A stretch of DNA of 64,000 nucleotides from Lasiosphaeris hirsuta (Eukaryota; Ascomycota; Sordariomycetes; Sordariales; Lasiosphaeriaceae), in the NCBI GenBank assembly GCA_030549175.1, contig JAUKUA010000004.1:4092001-4156000 (forward strand), in the 5' to 3' direction. The notes beneath the pieces are model-generated. The model saw nothing but the letters and a program-made list of their open reading frames with translations. It was not told the DNA's origin and searched no databases. Positions 1 through 11,922 of this stretch are shown here, piece after piece; the stretch's first letter is position 1; the number at the start of each line of letters is the position of its first letter. The translations under genes were made by a program, and so were the position numbers.

Positions 1-513
1 GTAGGCGTAGGGCCGTGACACCTCTTCCAAATTCAGGGGATCGTATTCTTCGAGCACCTTCACCACAGACCAATCCTGCGCCTTGAAGTCCTCGTCGCTG
101 GTCCCGCCGTGGCCATCCCCACCCGCCAGTTGTTGCTGGGATCTTTGACTTTGTGATGGTTGCCGGCTGCGACTGCGGCTTCGGTTGCCCATACTTTGAC
201 TCTGGCTCTGGGACCGGCTTCGTTGACTCTGCGCGGCCACGCTCTGGCTGCGACTACGGCCGCCCGAAGCCCCGGTGGCCTGGAAAATGTAGCTCTCATC
301 GTCACTATCAATAGACGAAGACGGGTTACCGCGGTTCGACGGGCTGCAATAGGGCAGGAAGTCGAAGAGGTTGTAGAAGGATTCGAGAATGCATTGTGAG
401 CTCTTCCCCGGAATGATCCACTCGGGCGAAGCGTCATCTAGGTTCTGCACTACAACGTAAACCCGAATGCTCCGCCGTTGCCAGCGGAAGCCGTGGCAGA
501 GGTATGTCGGCAT
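1..513 (-). CDS. flbE: FlbE-like developmental regulator, 5' part (runs off window)
   Basis: The minus frame is open from ATG at 513-511 to base 1, giving the first 171 residues without an intron. It starts MPTYLCHGFRWQRRSIRVYV, followed by a VQNLDDASPEWIIP block, which matches my memory of the N-terminal domain of fungal FlbE-type developmental regulators. A Ser/Arg/Gln-rich low-complexity linker (about residues 75-135, many SQS and RSRS repeats) leads to a second conserved block, VVKVLEEYDPLNLEEVSRPY, where the window ends. In Aspergillus, FlbE acts upstream of the conidiation activator BrlA and has two conserved domains of unknown biochemical function; a role in asexual development here is inference. 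The frame is open further upstream but has no earlier Met, so this ATG is the natural start. The missing 3' part lies left of base 1. Confidence 0.75.
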   Translation of the reverse strand, partial: MPTYLCHGFRWQRRSIRVYVVVQNLDDASPEWIIPGKSSQCILESFYNLFDFLPYCSPSNRGNPSSSIDSDDESYIFQATGASGGRSRSQSVAAQSQRSRSQSQSQSMGNRSRSRSRQPSQSQRSQQQLAGGDGHGGTSDEDFKAQDWSVVKVLEEYDPLNLEEVSRPYAY

Positions 514-3009
514 CGCCGGCGACTTCGGTGGCTTCGGGACCGGATGCCCGCAAGAGAATAGATTGGCTCGAGAGTTTCCAGTGGCGATTTGGTGAAGTGA
601 ATGCTCAATCGAAACAAGAAACAAATTGAGAGATATAATCCGGGAGAGTGACGGTGCAGCTTGAGGAATCGATCGTCTCGTCAGCACCGTAATCCGGCAG
701 CGTCGTTACTAAGCTTCGTTCTTAAGACGCTGGGAACGTTGTTGTTCGGATCCCCTAAAACCGGCACTGAGGGCGCGACCAAAAAAAGAGGGAGAAACAG
801 AATGGGACCTTTTTTTAGTTGCCGAGCAGAAAAGAAAAAAGGCAAGGGGACTCACCCACAAATGCATCAAAACATGATATGTCGCAGCTTCTCGAGCCTG
901 GATGCGTTCGAGCGCCGCTGTGGTTGCACACACACAATATTGACACGATAGTGAACATTGGGGGCGCTTTCTCGCCAGGCCAAGTCCTCGGCAAGCAGTA
1001 CATTGGACGAAGGTCATGGAGCGGCCAGCCGTCCGGCCCGGCACTGCGACCTGGCCGCCAGCAGATGCTCGAATCCTTCTGCTGCAAGTCATTCGAGGAA
1101 ACATTCCAGGGGAGGGGGGCGGGAAGAGGGCGAGACGAGGGGTGAGGGGTGAGGGGTTCAGAGTGTTGCATTTGGGACGGGAGCGTCTTGGCTGTTCGCA
1201 TCGGTTCGACGATTCAACAGCCGAGTCGGGTTTCGCCGGTGATCAAGGCCAAACCAAGCGCCAACAAGCGCCCACACCCTCTCATCCCATCTCACTTGCT
1301 GCCAGATCAAAGGCACACGTCCCGAGTCTCTGGAACCGTGCCAACCCGCCACAAACAAGGACAAGCCTCGGCCAAGGCTCCTTGGCCTCTCCCACCAGTT
1401 TCCCAGGCTGATGACGGCTGAAGAAGAGGGGCGCTAATCTGAAGAGGACCTTCTCCGTCAATGCGTCAACTACGGTCCGCTACGGGGCACGCAGCATCGC
1501 GAACCAAGGCGGTTGAGTGTAGTGTGGTGCAGTGAGGTAGCAATCGACAGGCGTGTATCCTTGAGGTGCGCCATGACCCAAAGGCAGAGAGAGTGTGGTT
1601 GGCATCTTCTCAAACCTTGACATGCAGGAGACTTTGGAACCCCGGCTGTGGCAGTTTGCCCGCGCTTCGCGGTTGCGGGCTGCTCTGCGCTTGCAGGATA
1701 AATAGCACGCCGAACAGCTTTTGTGGATAACATGGCAGCTCCTCCCGGGTCGAACACTGCCATTTTTTACTTTGTGGCGGCAGGCATGCAGACATATCGA
1801 GATTGTGGGTGATGCCGTGGTTTGAGATAGACCGAGGCCTTGGCCGTTCTGGTCGAAACAATTGGAGGCGAGCTCCTGCTTTGACGAAATTTCCAGGGAT
1901 CGCTCCTTCTGTCCCCGCCCCTCAGCCCTACTGGGTATTCTTTCTCGTCTCGAAGATTGGATGATTACTCAACCTGTTTGTCAGATTCAAGGACGGTGCT
2001 CGAATTAGCAGCGACAAGGCTCAACAGGCCTGGAAGAGTCACAAGTTGCGGGTGGCATAACGGATAGCCCGTTCCGTTACACACTTGTTTCTCCTCGCCG
2101 ACCCTAACACACTCGCATTTACCTCGCATTGACCGCAGCATGGTAGATAGCTTGCGCCCGTTGCGCAATGAGAAACCTGGGAAGACGGTATGGCCGTCGC
2201 GGTCAATCCCCTCTCAGAGCCCTCGCTATCCCAAATCAAAGCCGGTGATACGCTGGCAAAATTGTCAGCCCCAAGCAAGGTCGTTTCACAAAACGCTCCC
2301 ACTGGCCGCTCAATGCCGCTATGCTGTTCACAGCCTGGTCTGGCGGCCTCTAGGCCTGCTGGTAGTTGCGTATGGGGTGCTGTGACTGTCTACCACCCTG
2401 CAAACCGGTACTGGCACTAGCCCTCTCTGATGCATATCCCGACCGGCCAAACCAAAGAGATAAGAAGTATCGGCTGGTGAGGCCGTCGTCAACGCAAAGT
2501 ACAGTGTTGTCGGCGCAGGCTACGGTGAGCCTGCAATAATGAGGGTTCTCAGGCTGAGCTGCGCCGCTTTCCATGGCAAATGAGGAGACTAAGGTCGACG
2601 ATGAAAAACGCAACGAAGCATGGACGAGCCGGGTTGCGTTGACGGCGGCGCCCAATGGATTTTATATTTTCTACCAGAGCTCAGGCCCGGAGCCAGGCCA
2701 CACCGGCTGCAGTCGAACAACACCCCTGCCCCATGGAACCATGGGGTTTGGGCAACAGGGGCAAGTTGATGGACGGCAGGACAAGCGTTAAAGCCTCAGC
2801 TCCCACACAAGAAATGGTGTGCGACCCAAGTCCCTCTGCTGACAGCTTATTGTCGATCGCTTTCTCATCGGTGGGCCTTCTCATCTTCGTCCTTTCCAGG
2901 ACGCTCCTCGTTCCCTCTGGGCTGCCGAGTTATCTTTGCTGTGCTGCTGCGACTTTCCCTGGCTCAGTTTTAGCATTGAATGTCAAAGTCGTATCCATAC
3001 GGCTACAAA
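514..3009. other. Intergenic, divergent promoter region
   Basis: This 2.5-kb spacer separates the flbE-like gene (leftward) from the apple-domain membrane protein gene (rightward). It contains short purine-rich runs (about 780-845) and only scattered small ORFs with no family resemblance. I see no RNA gene or repeat in it. Confidence 0.6.
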
Positions 3010-4071
3010 ATGGCCGCTACGGTAAGGAAAACACCAAGGCCTAGATCCCACTCCCCGCCGCAGTAGCGGCTCCGCTGACCTCGAAACCCTCCAAAGTACG
3101 ACTCCGGGCTCGAGGCGGCTCCTCAAAACTTCCCTGAAGTTTCTCATCCTCAACCACAAGACTCGGGCGACTACGGTTTCCAGCAACAAGCCGGGTACCA
3201 ACAACAAACCGCATACCAGCAACAAGTCGGCTACACACAACCATATCAGCAACACGCGTATTCGGATGTCCCGCTACCCAAACCAGAAGCAACCCCCGAT
3301 GCGCCTTACACACCTGGTGCGCCGTCGACATATGGCGGCCAAACGGTAGCTTCTCCGTATGCCGCGGCAGCACACATTGTGCCACCACCGCAAAGCAAGT
3401 CGTCGGGGAAGACAGTATGCGGGTGCGGCTTATTGGTCTTCATCCTATCCTGCATCATTGCTCTGCTATCGGCCGCGGTCATTGGCCTAGCAGCGGCGAC
3501 GGGAATCGAGGCCCAGCGTGCCAACGACGCCACAACACAGCTTGTCGCTCTGAACGCGTCGATTACTACTGCCATACCGACGGCTGTAACTACAACTAGC
3601 TCAAGCACGCCCACAGCAACAGCACTCCCCATCGACGATGGGTGCGCCGATGATCCGGAGGGTGTGAACGGGACGGTCTACCAGTCCTTCTCCTGTAAGC
3701 AAACAAGATTGGTGCGCGTGAAGCCCGTTACTGACTATAGAACAGTGCTCGGAGGACTCAAGTTCACCAGATACTGCAATCGAGACGCGCTGTATAATCC
3801 ACTTCTCTCCCTCTTCACCTCGAGCTTCAGCACCTGCATGGACGCATGCGCGGCTTACACCAAGTATATCCCTACGTATTTCGGCAACGACGCCAACAGC
3901 AGTTGTGTCGCCGTAAGCTTCATCCCCGCGTGGACGAGCAAGACCACGGCGAGCAACGGATATGCGCCGGGAAATTGTTACCTCAAGCCGGGGCCGCAAA
4001 ACGGGACATCGCTAAAAGTGCCCAATATCGGAGTGGACTGCCACGCCGCCATTTATACCGAGGGGGCCTAA
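3010..4071 (+). CDS. Single-pass membrane protein with apple/PAN-like ectodomain
   Basis: The model has three exons: 3010-3021, 3097-3694 and 3746-4071 (311 aa). Exon 1 is only ATG GCC GCT ACG. It is followed by GTAAGG, a CTGAC branch and an AAG acceptor, and joins in phase to YDSGLEAAPQNFPE. The second intron (GTAAGC, ACTGAC, ACAG) is 51 nt long and has no in-frame stop. The protein has a Tyr/Gln-rich tail (repeated GYQQQ/AYQQQ units, residues about 30-60), then a transmembrane helix (CGLLVFILSCIIALLSAAVI), a Thr/Ser/Ala stalk and a Cys-containing ectodomain. The SFSTCMDACAAY, SCVAVSFIP and GNCYLKP blocks resemble apple/PAN-type folds of fungal cell-surface proteins. There is no N-terminal signal peptide, which suggests type II topology with a cytosolic N-terminus. 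The ligand is unknown. Confidence 0.7.
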
Positions 4072-5432
4072 CTTGTATCTCACCGAGAGTTAGAATGCCG
4101 TTTAGGTAGCGCGGCGGAGCTTGCATCGGCGCATCCCCTCATGAGGTGAGAAATTTACTCGTCATGAGTGGGCAGAGATACATTCTTAAGGAGTCTTGGG
4201 TTGACATATCACTTTCTAACGCTCGATTTCAGGCGTGGAGATTGGCGTTTAGCTAGCCTAGCCTAGGTTTGGATTTGGGGTTGGTGTATTCACATAGAGC
4301 GACCATGAGCATTTAAATACATTTTACTTAATACCTTGACGGCCTTTTTTTCTATCTACATTGGGTATTCAATGTAAAATGTCAGTAAATCTCGCGAGGG
4401 GCGTGGTGTGGGAGGTGTTCGTTCGCAAGGAGGTGACGGCGAAGGGTGCCTGCAACGCGTTCCCTATGCCCAAACTATGTACCTTCAGCCTTGAAAGATA
4501 CAAGATAGGAATAACAACATGGGAAAATGGCGAGAATACCAGCAAAATAAACTTGACCCGGACTGTGTAACATCGACAAACACAGCGGCGTTCTGAGGGC
4601 TTGGTTCCCCAGACGCCACCCGCCAACACCGCAGCCCGCTGAGGGGCCGCTATCGGGCCGATCGGCGGCAGGCAACCCCCACAACGGATAGCTAGGAAGG
4701 TATACCTATGTATGTTGGCGCCGACGACACGTCAGAACACACTGGTACTCCAAGACTCAAGAATCGGGGTCGCAAAAAGAAACAAGAAAAAAAAGAAGAA
4801 GAAAAGCGAGGCAGGATTTACAATCTTGCGTGTATCTATTTAGAAGGAGCCATGTCCACCGGATATTGAGAACAGCTCCGATACGGAGGCACAGTCCGGG
4901 AGTAGCCTGTGCCGGCACACGGTAGGCGGTTTTATCGGCTCACAAGGCCGCTAATTACCGCCCTCCACCGTTCCGGGAGAGTATCTGCGCAGTGGATTCC
5001 AAGCGGAGTTAGATGGGGTTGGGATGCAGGCAGGACGCATCAGACGGGGCATTTACACGCCGAAAATGCTGACAAATCCTTCATCCTCCACTGCCAGAGC
5101 AACGCAGGTCCGCGGAAAATACGGGCCTCGTAAATGGAAGTCGGCCACTAAATCGAACCATAGTAGGAGAGGCCAAACGTCTGATGTTGCTAGGTCTGTT
5201 CAACTAATTGTCTAGATAATACTGTGACGTCGTCAATGCGGTTTGTGTTGATAGGTACCTAGGCAGCAACGACGAGCAAATACCTACCCTATGGGGGTTT
5301 GAAATCGTGAGACAACAGGGCGCACCTGCCGAGCAGAATAGCAAGAGCCATGCAGCCTCGAATACATGAACCAACTACTGACGTGACCAAAACTGACCCA
5401 TCACAAATAGAGTAACCTCGGGAAGGTAGGCA

Positions 5433-5448
5433 CAGAGAGAGAGAGAGA
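5433..5448. repeat. GA dinucleotide run
   Basis: This is an alternating purine run (AGAGAGAGAGAGAG) in the intergenic region upstream of the homeobox gene. It is a simple microsatellite with no visible function. Confidence 0.7.
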
Positions 5449-6270
5449 CAGAAGAGGATGGAAATCAGCTCAACTCCCCACCAGGCCAGGACGGCCTATG
5501 TGGGCATGAGAGGACAGATTTATGGTCTGACTGCCTTCGCAACTTCAAGAGTTGGGATACCGTGATATGGCGTTCTGGTAGGCAGGATCCAATGAACGAC
5601 GAATGCCGGAAGAGCCGCAGTTCCCTCGCATTTCTTGAACGATTTGGGATTTGCTCAGTTTTGATGGCGGAAGGCACTGCCCCCTTGGATAAGGGTTGCA
5701 GCGTGCAGTTGGCAGCCGAGGCAGCGTCAAGGGATCAATCGAAGGGCTCGCTCGAGGCAGGGACGGCAGGGTTAGAGATGCGGGTCGACGGGTCGGCTGG
5801 GGGGCTCAATGGGGTTCTGACAAGGACCCAAGCGTCATGTCATGTCAATCGAAAGGCGCATCCCCATTTCTGCCAAGCCTCTAGAATTCTTGGCAGGCCT
5901 TCCCCCTCGTGCCCCTCCACAGTGCACACTGACAGGAGGTGACTCCTGCGGACAGAAGACGATTGAAGTTGGTGGAACGAGACGGATTGTCTGCCGTGCA
6001 TCGGAACACATTTTCACTTATCCTAAACTATTCTCGAGTTGGCACGATTGCGTAACAGTCTTCCTCTTTTATTTCTTATTTCTCTGCTTCTGCTGCACAA
6101 GCTGCGGTGCTGCGAGCATATCTGTGTGAGTCGTCACGGTTCGCTGTTGACGACTTCAAGACTTGCGGCGAAACTCGGCATTGGCCCTGCGCTGTTCATG
6201 TTCACTCCTTAGACGAGCTTCACACTCGCACCACAACAACACATTGGCATTGTCATCTCCGCGGCCAGTG

Positions 6271-6282
6271 CCCCCCCCCCCC
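6271..6282. repeat. 12-base C homopolymer
   Basis: This C run lies about 145 bp before the homeobox gene start codon, probably in its leader. Length variation is likely. Confidence 0.7.
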
Positions 6283-6426
6283 TCACCTAGTTCCAGTTAT
6301 CTCCAGTCCTGTCTTACGCCCTACTGGAGCTCAGGCAAAATCTAAAGTCATCAAGTGCATCCTACTACGTTGGCTCCTTGTCCCACTTGACGCCTTTCGA
6401 GTCAACGTGCTGCGCCCTGCCATCTA

Positions 6427-9400
6427 ATGCCAGTGGTCCCCGAGATGGATGAACTTTCTCTCTCCAGTTGGGGGGACCAGCCCGTGGATCCTATGATGGG
6501 CTCGGGCGTTGGGTTTATGTCGACACCATTCAATGGGAATGAGAACCCTTTGCAAGACGTCGACCTGATGCTAGAAGATGTTGACGGAGACAACTTCGGC
6601 TTCTGGGCCATCCAGCACTTCGAAAACAGCAACCTGAGCGCCGTGGACGGAACTTTTGACATGGCGTTACCGGCGGACATAGCGTTGCCGGCGGACATCT
6701 CACCCAAGGCCTTCGAGGAGTCATTCGCTCCAAATGCCCCCGGCGACTCTTGTGCCCATTGCCAGATGGGTGGCTACGAGTGCAAGCGGATCCGCGAAGG
6801 AAAATATAAGGGATATTGTACGAGCTGCGTCGCCTTGCGCTGTGGATGCAGCTTCGGCCTGGCCAAGCCAACCCCTTACCCGACCGAGTCGGCTTTCCCC
6901 TATAACCCTTGGCCAGTGATGGGAGACCATCCCGAGGCCATCCTGGATACCCACCATGACCACCCTCACGCCACCTCGGCATCCGAGCCAGCCAGCCTGA
7001 CCTCCGCCGTCGGTGCCGATGGCGTCCCTGCCACTGGGGTTGCCTCTAAGCCCGCCGCCCGCTTCTCCCGCGAGGCAGTCAAGATCTTAAAGAATTGGCT
7101 GTCCACTCACACCAAACATCCATACCCTAATGAGGAAGAGAAGCAGATCCTGCAGAAGCAGACGGGTCTCGACAAGACCCAGATCACTAACTGGCTGGCC
7201 AATGCCCGGCGTAGGAAGAAGAAGAACGCGCCTCGATCAACCTCACCAGGCATCCAAACCTGGGCAAACGGCATCGATATCCCCCGCAGACGTGGGACTC
7301 CGGCTCCGCTTGAACTTATGAACCCGCTCCAACGTTGGGAGGTGTCCCCTCCAGAACATGAACCTGCTTCAGTAACGGCTATCGCACGCGCCGTTACCGC
7401 GTCGTCTAATCTGTCCTCGGGGCTGAATAGCCCTTACAGCTTCAACCTGACTGACGATGGCTCGAATAAGTCGCACCGCGGCGGACCCTCCTCGGCCAGC
7501 AGTGTCGACGTGTCGCATTCGAGTGGCTCGTTTGCCTCGGCCTGGTCGCATGCATCCCGCAACTCATTTGGCTCCATCGACCGCGGAAGGAGGCGTAGAC
7601 GAAGGAAGACTGCAACGAGGGCAGCTGAAGGGAAAGCGCCCATTTCTACCCCGCTATCCACGCCCCTCAGGGCTTTCATGTGTACGTTTTGTACGGAAAC
7701 GTTCAGGACCAAACACGACTGGCAGAGACACGAGAAATCGCTGCATCTGTCCCTCGAGCGATGGGTATGCACACCCGAAGGCCCCCGCGCACCCAACCCG
7801 GAGAACGGCCAGGTATCCTGCGTCTTCTGCGGCGAGGCCAACCCCGACGAAGACCACGTCGAGAGCCACAATCACTCGGCCTGCCAGGAGCGGACGCTTG
7901 GTGAGCGGACTTTCTACCGGAAGGACCACCTGCGTCAGCATCTGAAGCTCGTCCATAGCGTCAAGTTTGTGAACTGGTCTATGGATCAATGGAAAGTGGC
8001 GACACCCGAGATCAGGTCGCGATGCGGTTTCTGCGGCATTGTCATGGACACGTGGACTATCCGTGTGGACCATCTGGCAGAGCACTTCAAAACCGGTACT
8101 ACCATGGCCGACTGGAAGGGTGACTGGGGTTTTGAAGCTCCTGTGCTCGACATGGTCGAAAACTCGATCCCACCTTGTACGCGATTACGTCCAGCTGGTG
8201 CCCCCCTCCGTTGCTGACCGAATACCTGGTAGATCTCATCCACGACGAACGAAACTCCCCAGACCCTTTTCAGGCCTCGTCAGGGGCTAACGAATCGGCC
8301 CGCAACGCCTATGAACTCATCAAGAGCGAGCTCATGTTTTACGTTCATAATCAACGTGACATACAGAGCAGTAGCATGCCTACCGACGAGGACCTACAGC
8401 TCGAGGCATGCAGGATCATCTTTGGCTCAGAGGTGCTCTCCCAGTCGGGCATATCGGCGAAACCAGCATGGCTCCGAGACCTTATTCTCTCGTCGGACCA
8501 GATCACCCTCCGGGGTCGACTAGCCCCCATCCGGTCCCATACCGACAGCCGACAGGCCCGGCTAGGGATAAACGGGAAAGACAACATTTTCGAAGACGAT
8601 GCGATGGAGACGGAGCTCCAAGAGTATGTCAAAGCACGTCGTATGCTGGGCTTAACAGCCATGGATCACGAGCTTCAGGTTGAGGCGTGCAACATCATCA
8701 GCCGCGTAGAAGAATCATCGAACCACCCATCCGACGAGATTGCCAACTTCCTACTTCGGCTCATCTACAGCTCGACCGCCTGGCTCGCTGGATTCCGGCA
8801 GCGGGCTGGCCTACCGCGTTCCGAAGATGTGGAAAATGAAGCGAAGCGCTCAAACGATCCGAACACAATTGACTCTACAATTCACAACTACAGCCGCCTC
8901 GAGGCCGAGTTGGCCGAATACGTGCACAATCAGAGGTCTATGGGAATCGAGCCAAGTGACGCAGATCTACAAAGACAGGCACGCATCATTGTCTACGAAT
9001 TCGATGACAACTGGAACCAGACAGCTGCAGACAACGTAGCTTGGTTGAATGCCTTCAAGGAGCGCCATGTTTCGACAGAGTCCAGCGCCGCAGCGCTAGC
9101 GCGTTGGAAAGAGCCCCTAACCATCTCCTCTGTGATGCGTGGTGAGTGTGACATGGATACGGGCACTTGTCCCCGCCTTGGTGCGAACCGCCTTGCGGCC
9201 ACCCGGAGCTCCAGTAAGACAAACAGCTACAGCAGCGGCAGCGGGTCTAAGGCAGGAGCCGGGGCCGGAACTAAGTCCGGAAGTGGAACCGATGCCAAGT
9301 CCAAGACTGCTCCGGGTCCCGTCAGAGTAGGGAAGTTCTTCTTGAACGACTCAAATTGCTACCACAGACTCGCCCACGAACTTGGCCGATATGTGGCATC

Positions 9401-10314
9401 GGCGGTGTCGCCGAACAATCCCAACTCCCACATTCCAACCGATGAAGAGCTGCAACACCAAGCGAGGTGGATATCTTTCGATGAGTGAGCTTTACACCTG
9501 TATCTGGACCCTCCAGAAGCTAACTTCCATCTCTAGCGACGACCCGTGGAATCAAACTCCTGCTGATAATGCGGAGTGGCTTCGTCGCTTCAAGCGCGAT
9601 GTCGGTATTCTTACCGACCCATCGCTTCCTGGTCTCCCCTCGGGCAAAGCGTGGCACGTCGGCCAGGGTGGCTCGGGCTTTGCGCCTCCTTACGTATTCC
9701 CCAATCCCAACGCGCCCATTGCCCCCTTTGAAGAGGGCCTCACTGTCGCGACTGGTGTTGGATCCAAGTCGATCCATACCGACAGCGCAACGGCAAACAA
9801 GTACCTTAGTACTTTTACGACACGCCAACAGCCGCCTGCTATCGTCTTCTGTTCGCGTGAGCTCGAGAGTGGGCTGGCTGAGTTTGTCGCTGGCCAAGTA
9901 GCGCTGCTCGGTTACGAGGTTGGGGTCGCCGCGGCATTCCCTGACGACGAAGCCATTTGCGCCCGGGCGAGAGAGATCATCAAGACGTCAAGGACGCCGG
10001 CGGATGATCCGGTGCTCTTGGAGAAATTCAAGGAGATGATGAGAGGAAGACTTGGGTTGGCGGGTAGTGTTCCATCCCAAGGCCCAAGCCAAGAGCAGGG
10101 CCAGAACCAGAGCCACGGCTCGCTGCCTGGCACAGGGGCGGGGCCGCCACCCTTGTCGCCGCTGGATATGGGTCTCACGCCACAGGTGAATCTTGACTTC
10201 ACCGAGGGTGAGCTGAACGATATACTACAGGATATGGATTTTGATTTCGGAGACATGGTCGATTTTGGCTGTGACCACACCCCGCCGCCATTGGGAGGCT
10301 TGAGGCAGCTTTGA
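6427..10314 (+). CDS. Homeobox and C2H2 transcription factor with CENP-B-like tandem repeats
   Basis: Three exons (6427-8176, 8233-9484, 9537-10314) encode 1259 aa. Both introns have good donors, CTGAC or CTAAC branches and AG acceptors, and rejoin conserved sequence (SIPP|YLIHDER; ISFD|DDPWNQTPADN). Domain order: acidic N-terminus; Cys-rich block at about 109-143; TALE-type homeodomain at about 212-267 (HPYPNEEEKQILQKQTGL, then NWLANARRRKKK); Ser-rich and Arg-rich linker; C2H2 finger at about 419-440 (CTFCTETF...HEKSLH) and two more Cys2/His-type modules to about 560; then five diverged copies (about 616-1175) of a module reading ELxxYVxxQR, a DxxLQxxAR helix and NQTxADNxxWLxxFKxR. The C-terminus is acidic. 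This is a nuclear DNA-binding regulator; the homeobox plus C2H2 combination is a known fungal class. The repeats resemble CENP-B/Tc5 helix-turn-helix units (inference). Targets are unknown. Confidence 0.88.
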
Positions 10315-11922
10315 TTGGGCTAATTGGGCTGATTGGTATTTTCCTGCATGTTGTACAAATGCATGATGTCACGACTGCGGTGTCATTTCAGGTTTTTGTG
10401 ATGGCGTTCAAACTTTCATAATGCATTTCAAACATCTCCTTTGCCTTTTTCTGTTATTCAATGCTGGACGGATTCTAATGGTACTGGAAAAAGGACGACG
10501 GCTGAGCGAGAGCATGGGTGTTTTCTTTGCATCATCTTCTACATATGATACCTTGCTAATACCAATTGACACTGGTTTTTCAAAGAGTTGAAAGGTCTTC
10601 TTTCATTTTCCAAAGACGTCTCTAGGATTTAACAAGGGATCTCGCGTTTTCATTGAGGCCTTGCACTCTTGCCCACATCAGTGCCAAAACAAACTTGACC
10701 GGGATTTGAAGATCAAACCCTTGCTCGGCCCAGGGGACCGACTGGGTTGATACCAAGTAGCAAAGTACCTGTCTCGGGCTCTTTCACTGAGCCGTTCAGT
10801 CCCCTCGGTCGAGGCTAAAATTGCAGTGCTGGGCCCCAACGCTTTGGTGCCCAGTCAAAGCGTTTGCCGCTCGGCACTTGAACTTTAGACCTCAAAAAGG
10901 CGTAAAGAGCCGTCTCTCCGCCTTGGAAATGGCATCCTTGGACACTTTTCAAACAGAAGATATGGTCCCCCATGGCACAAACAGCACAGCAACGGTAGCC
11001 CAATACCTGTACCTGCATCACACACTTGGGCAACCCTCTAAAGACTTGGGAATTCACATGATACCAACTTTCCCTCAAGGCCTCTCCGCCATGAAAAGAA
11101 AAGGTCATTTATGGCATTTAAAAGGCCTTTCCGTATCCGTAGCGAGCTGTGGAGTCCCGCGCTCACAAACAAACAAGGGTTGGATTATACGTGATACGGC
11201 GTGATAGAGTTCACTCCCAGGTTATCAAACAGACCTTGGAATGGCTTTGTCGAAATAAGCCAGGAAGGCACTCCCGGGACATGCCGTGGTTAGCTCTCCC
11301 CAACAACTCAAAAACCATACCTGAATCCTCTCATCTCCTTAACAGACCTTTTTCAACGAGAGATAGACCAGATGGAAGGTACTCGCGGGACACGGCGTGT
11401 CTAGATCATCTCATCCCCTCCCTCAACACGTTCAGTAGGGTTAAAAATAAAAGGCGCTTTGTGGGGTATGCCGTGCTGAAATCATCTTCTTCCTAACACA
11501 GTCCAGCACGGCATAAGCCAAGAAAGGTGTTCGCGAGCCACACCGTGCGTAAATCTTCTCGTACCTCCCGGGACATCCTTTCGAAATTATTTCCATCTTT
11601 CACCCCAGCACGTTTAGTAAGGCGTGAAGAAAAGGCACTCGTGGGATGTGGGGACGTACCGTGCCAAAATCGTCTTCGTCGTAATATAATCTGGTATGGT
11701 GTAAGCCAGGAAGGTGCTCCGAGTCACGCCGTGCATAAATCTTCTCGTCCCTCCTTGTCGGAGCCATCCTTCAATTTTCTTTTTTTAAAAGTTCTTTACA
11801 TCTTTCGCCCAAACCACACACGACCAGAAATCTTGAGCAGCACCACATCATCTCGAGTCTGAACAACAACATCTCAGCACGCCCAGAAAACATCCACGAC
11901 AAGGCCAGATCAACAATCTACC
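10315..11922. other. Intergenic with diverged tandem repeat
   Basis: This 1.6-kb spacer follows the homeobox gene. Its right half (about 11255-11750) is a six-copy diverged direct repeat, described separately, lying directly in the promoter of the next gene. The left half shows nothing beyond a likely 3' UTR. Confidence 0.6.
11255..11750 (+). repeat. Six-copy diverged direct repeat, promoter-proximal
   Basis: Six imperfect copies begin near 11255, 11371, 11449, 11516, 11627 and 11705. The shared core is roughly GGAAGGCACTCGCGGGACAC followed by GCCGTG and, in copies 3, 4 and 6, by AAATCTTCTC-like sequence. Spacers also match each other (CTCAACACGTTCAGTAGG against CCAGCACGTTTAGTAAGG), so the real unit is about 70-115 bp. 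Differences are largely transitions, as expected from decay or repeat-induced point mutation (inference). The array ends about 170 bp before the ATG at 11923. Confidence 0.65.

Larger units (their letters stand above)
4072..6426. other. Intergenic, probable long leader of the homeobox gene
   Basis: This 2.35-kb stretch lies between two rightward genes. It holds a short GA run (5433-5448) and a 12-base C tract (6271-6282). From about 6100 it is pyrimidine-rich, as expected for the long 5' leader of a regulatory gene. No convincing ORF is present. Confidence 0.55.

Noticed and set aside
60..437. 125-codon minus-strand ORF
   Set aside because: It is in a different frame from the conserved MPTYLCHGFRW protein on the same strand, which explains the region.
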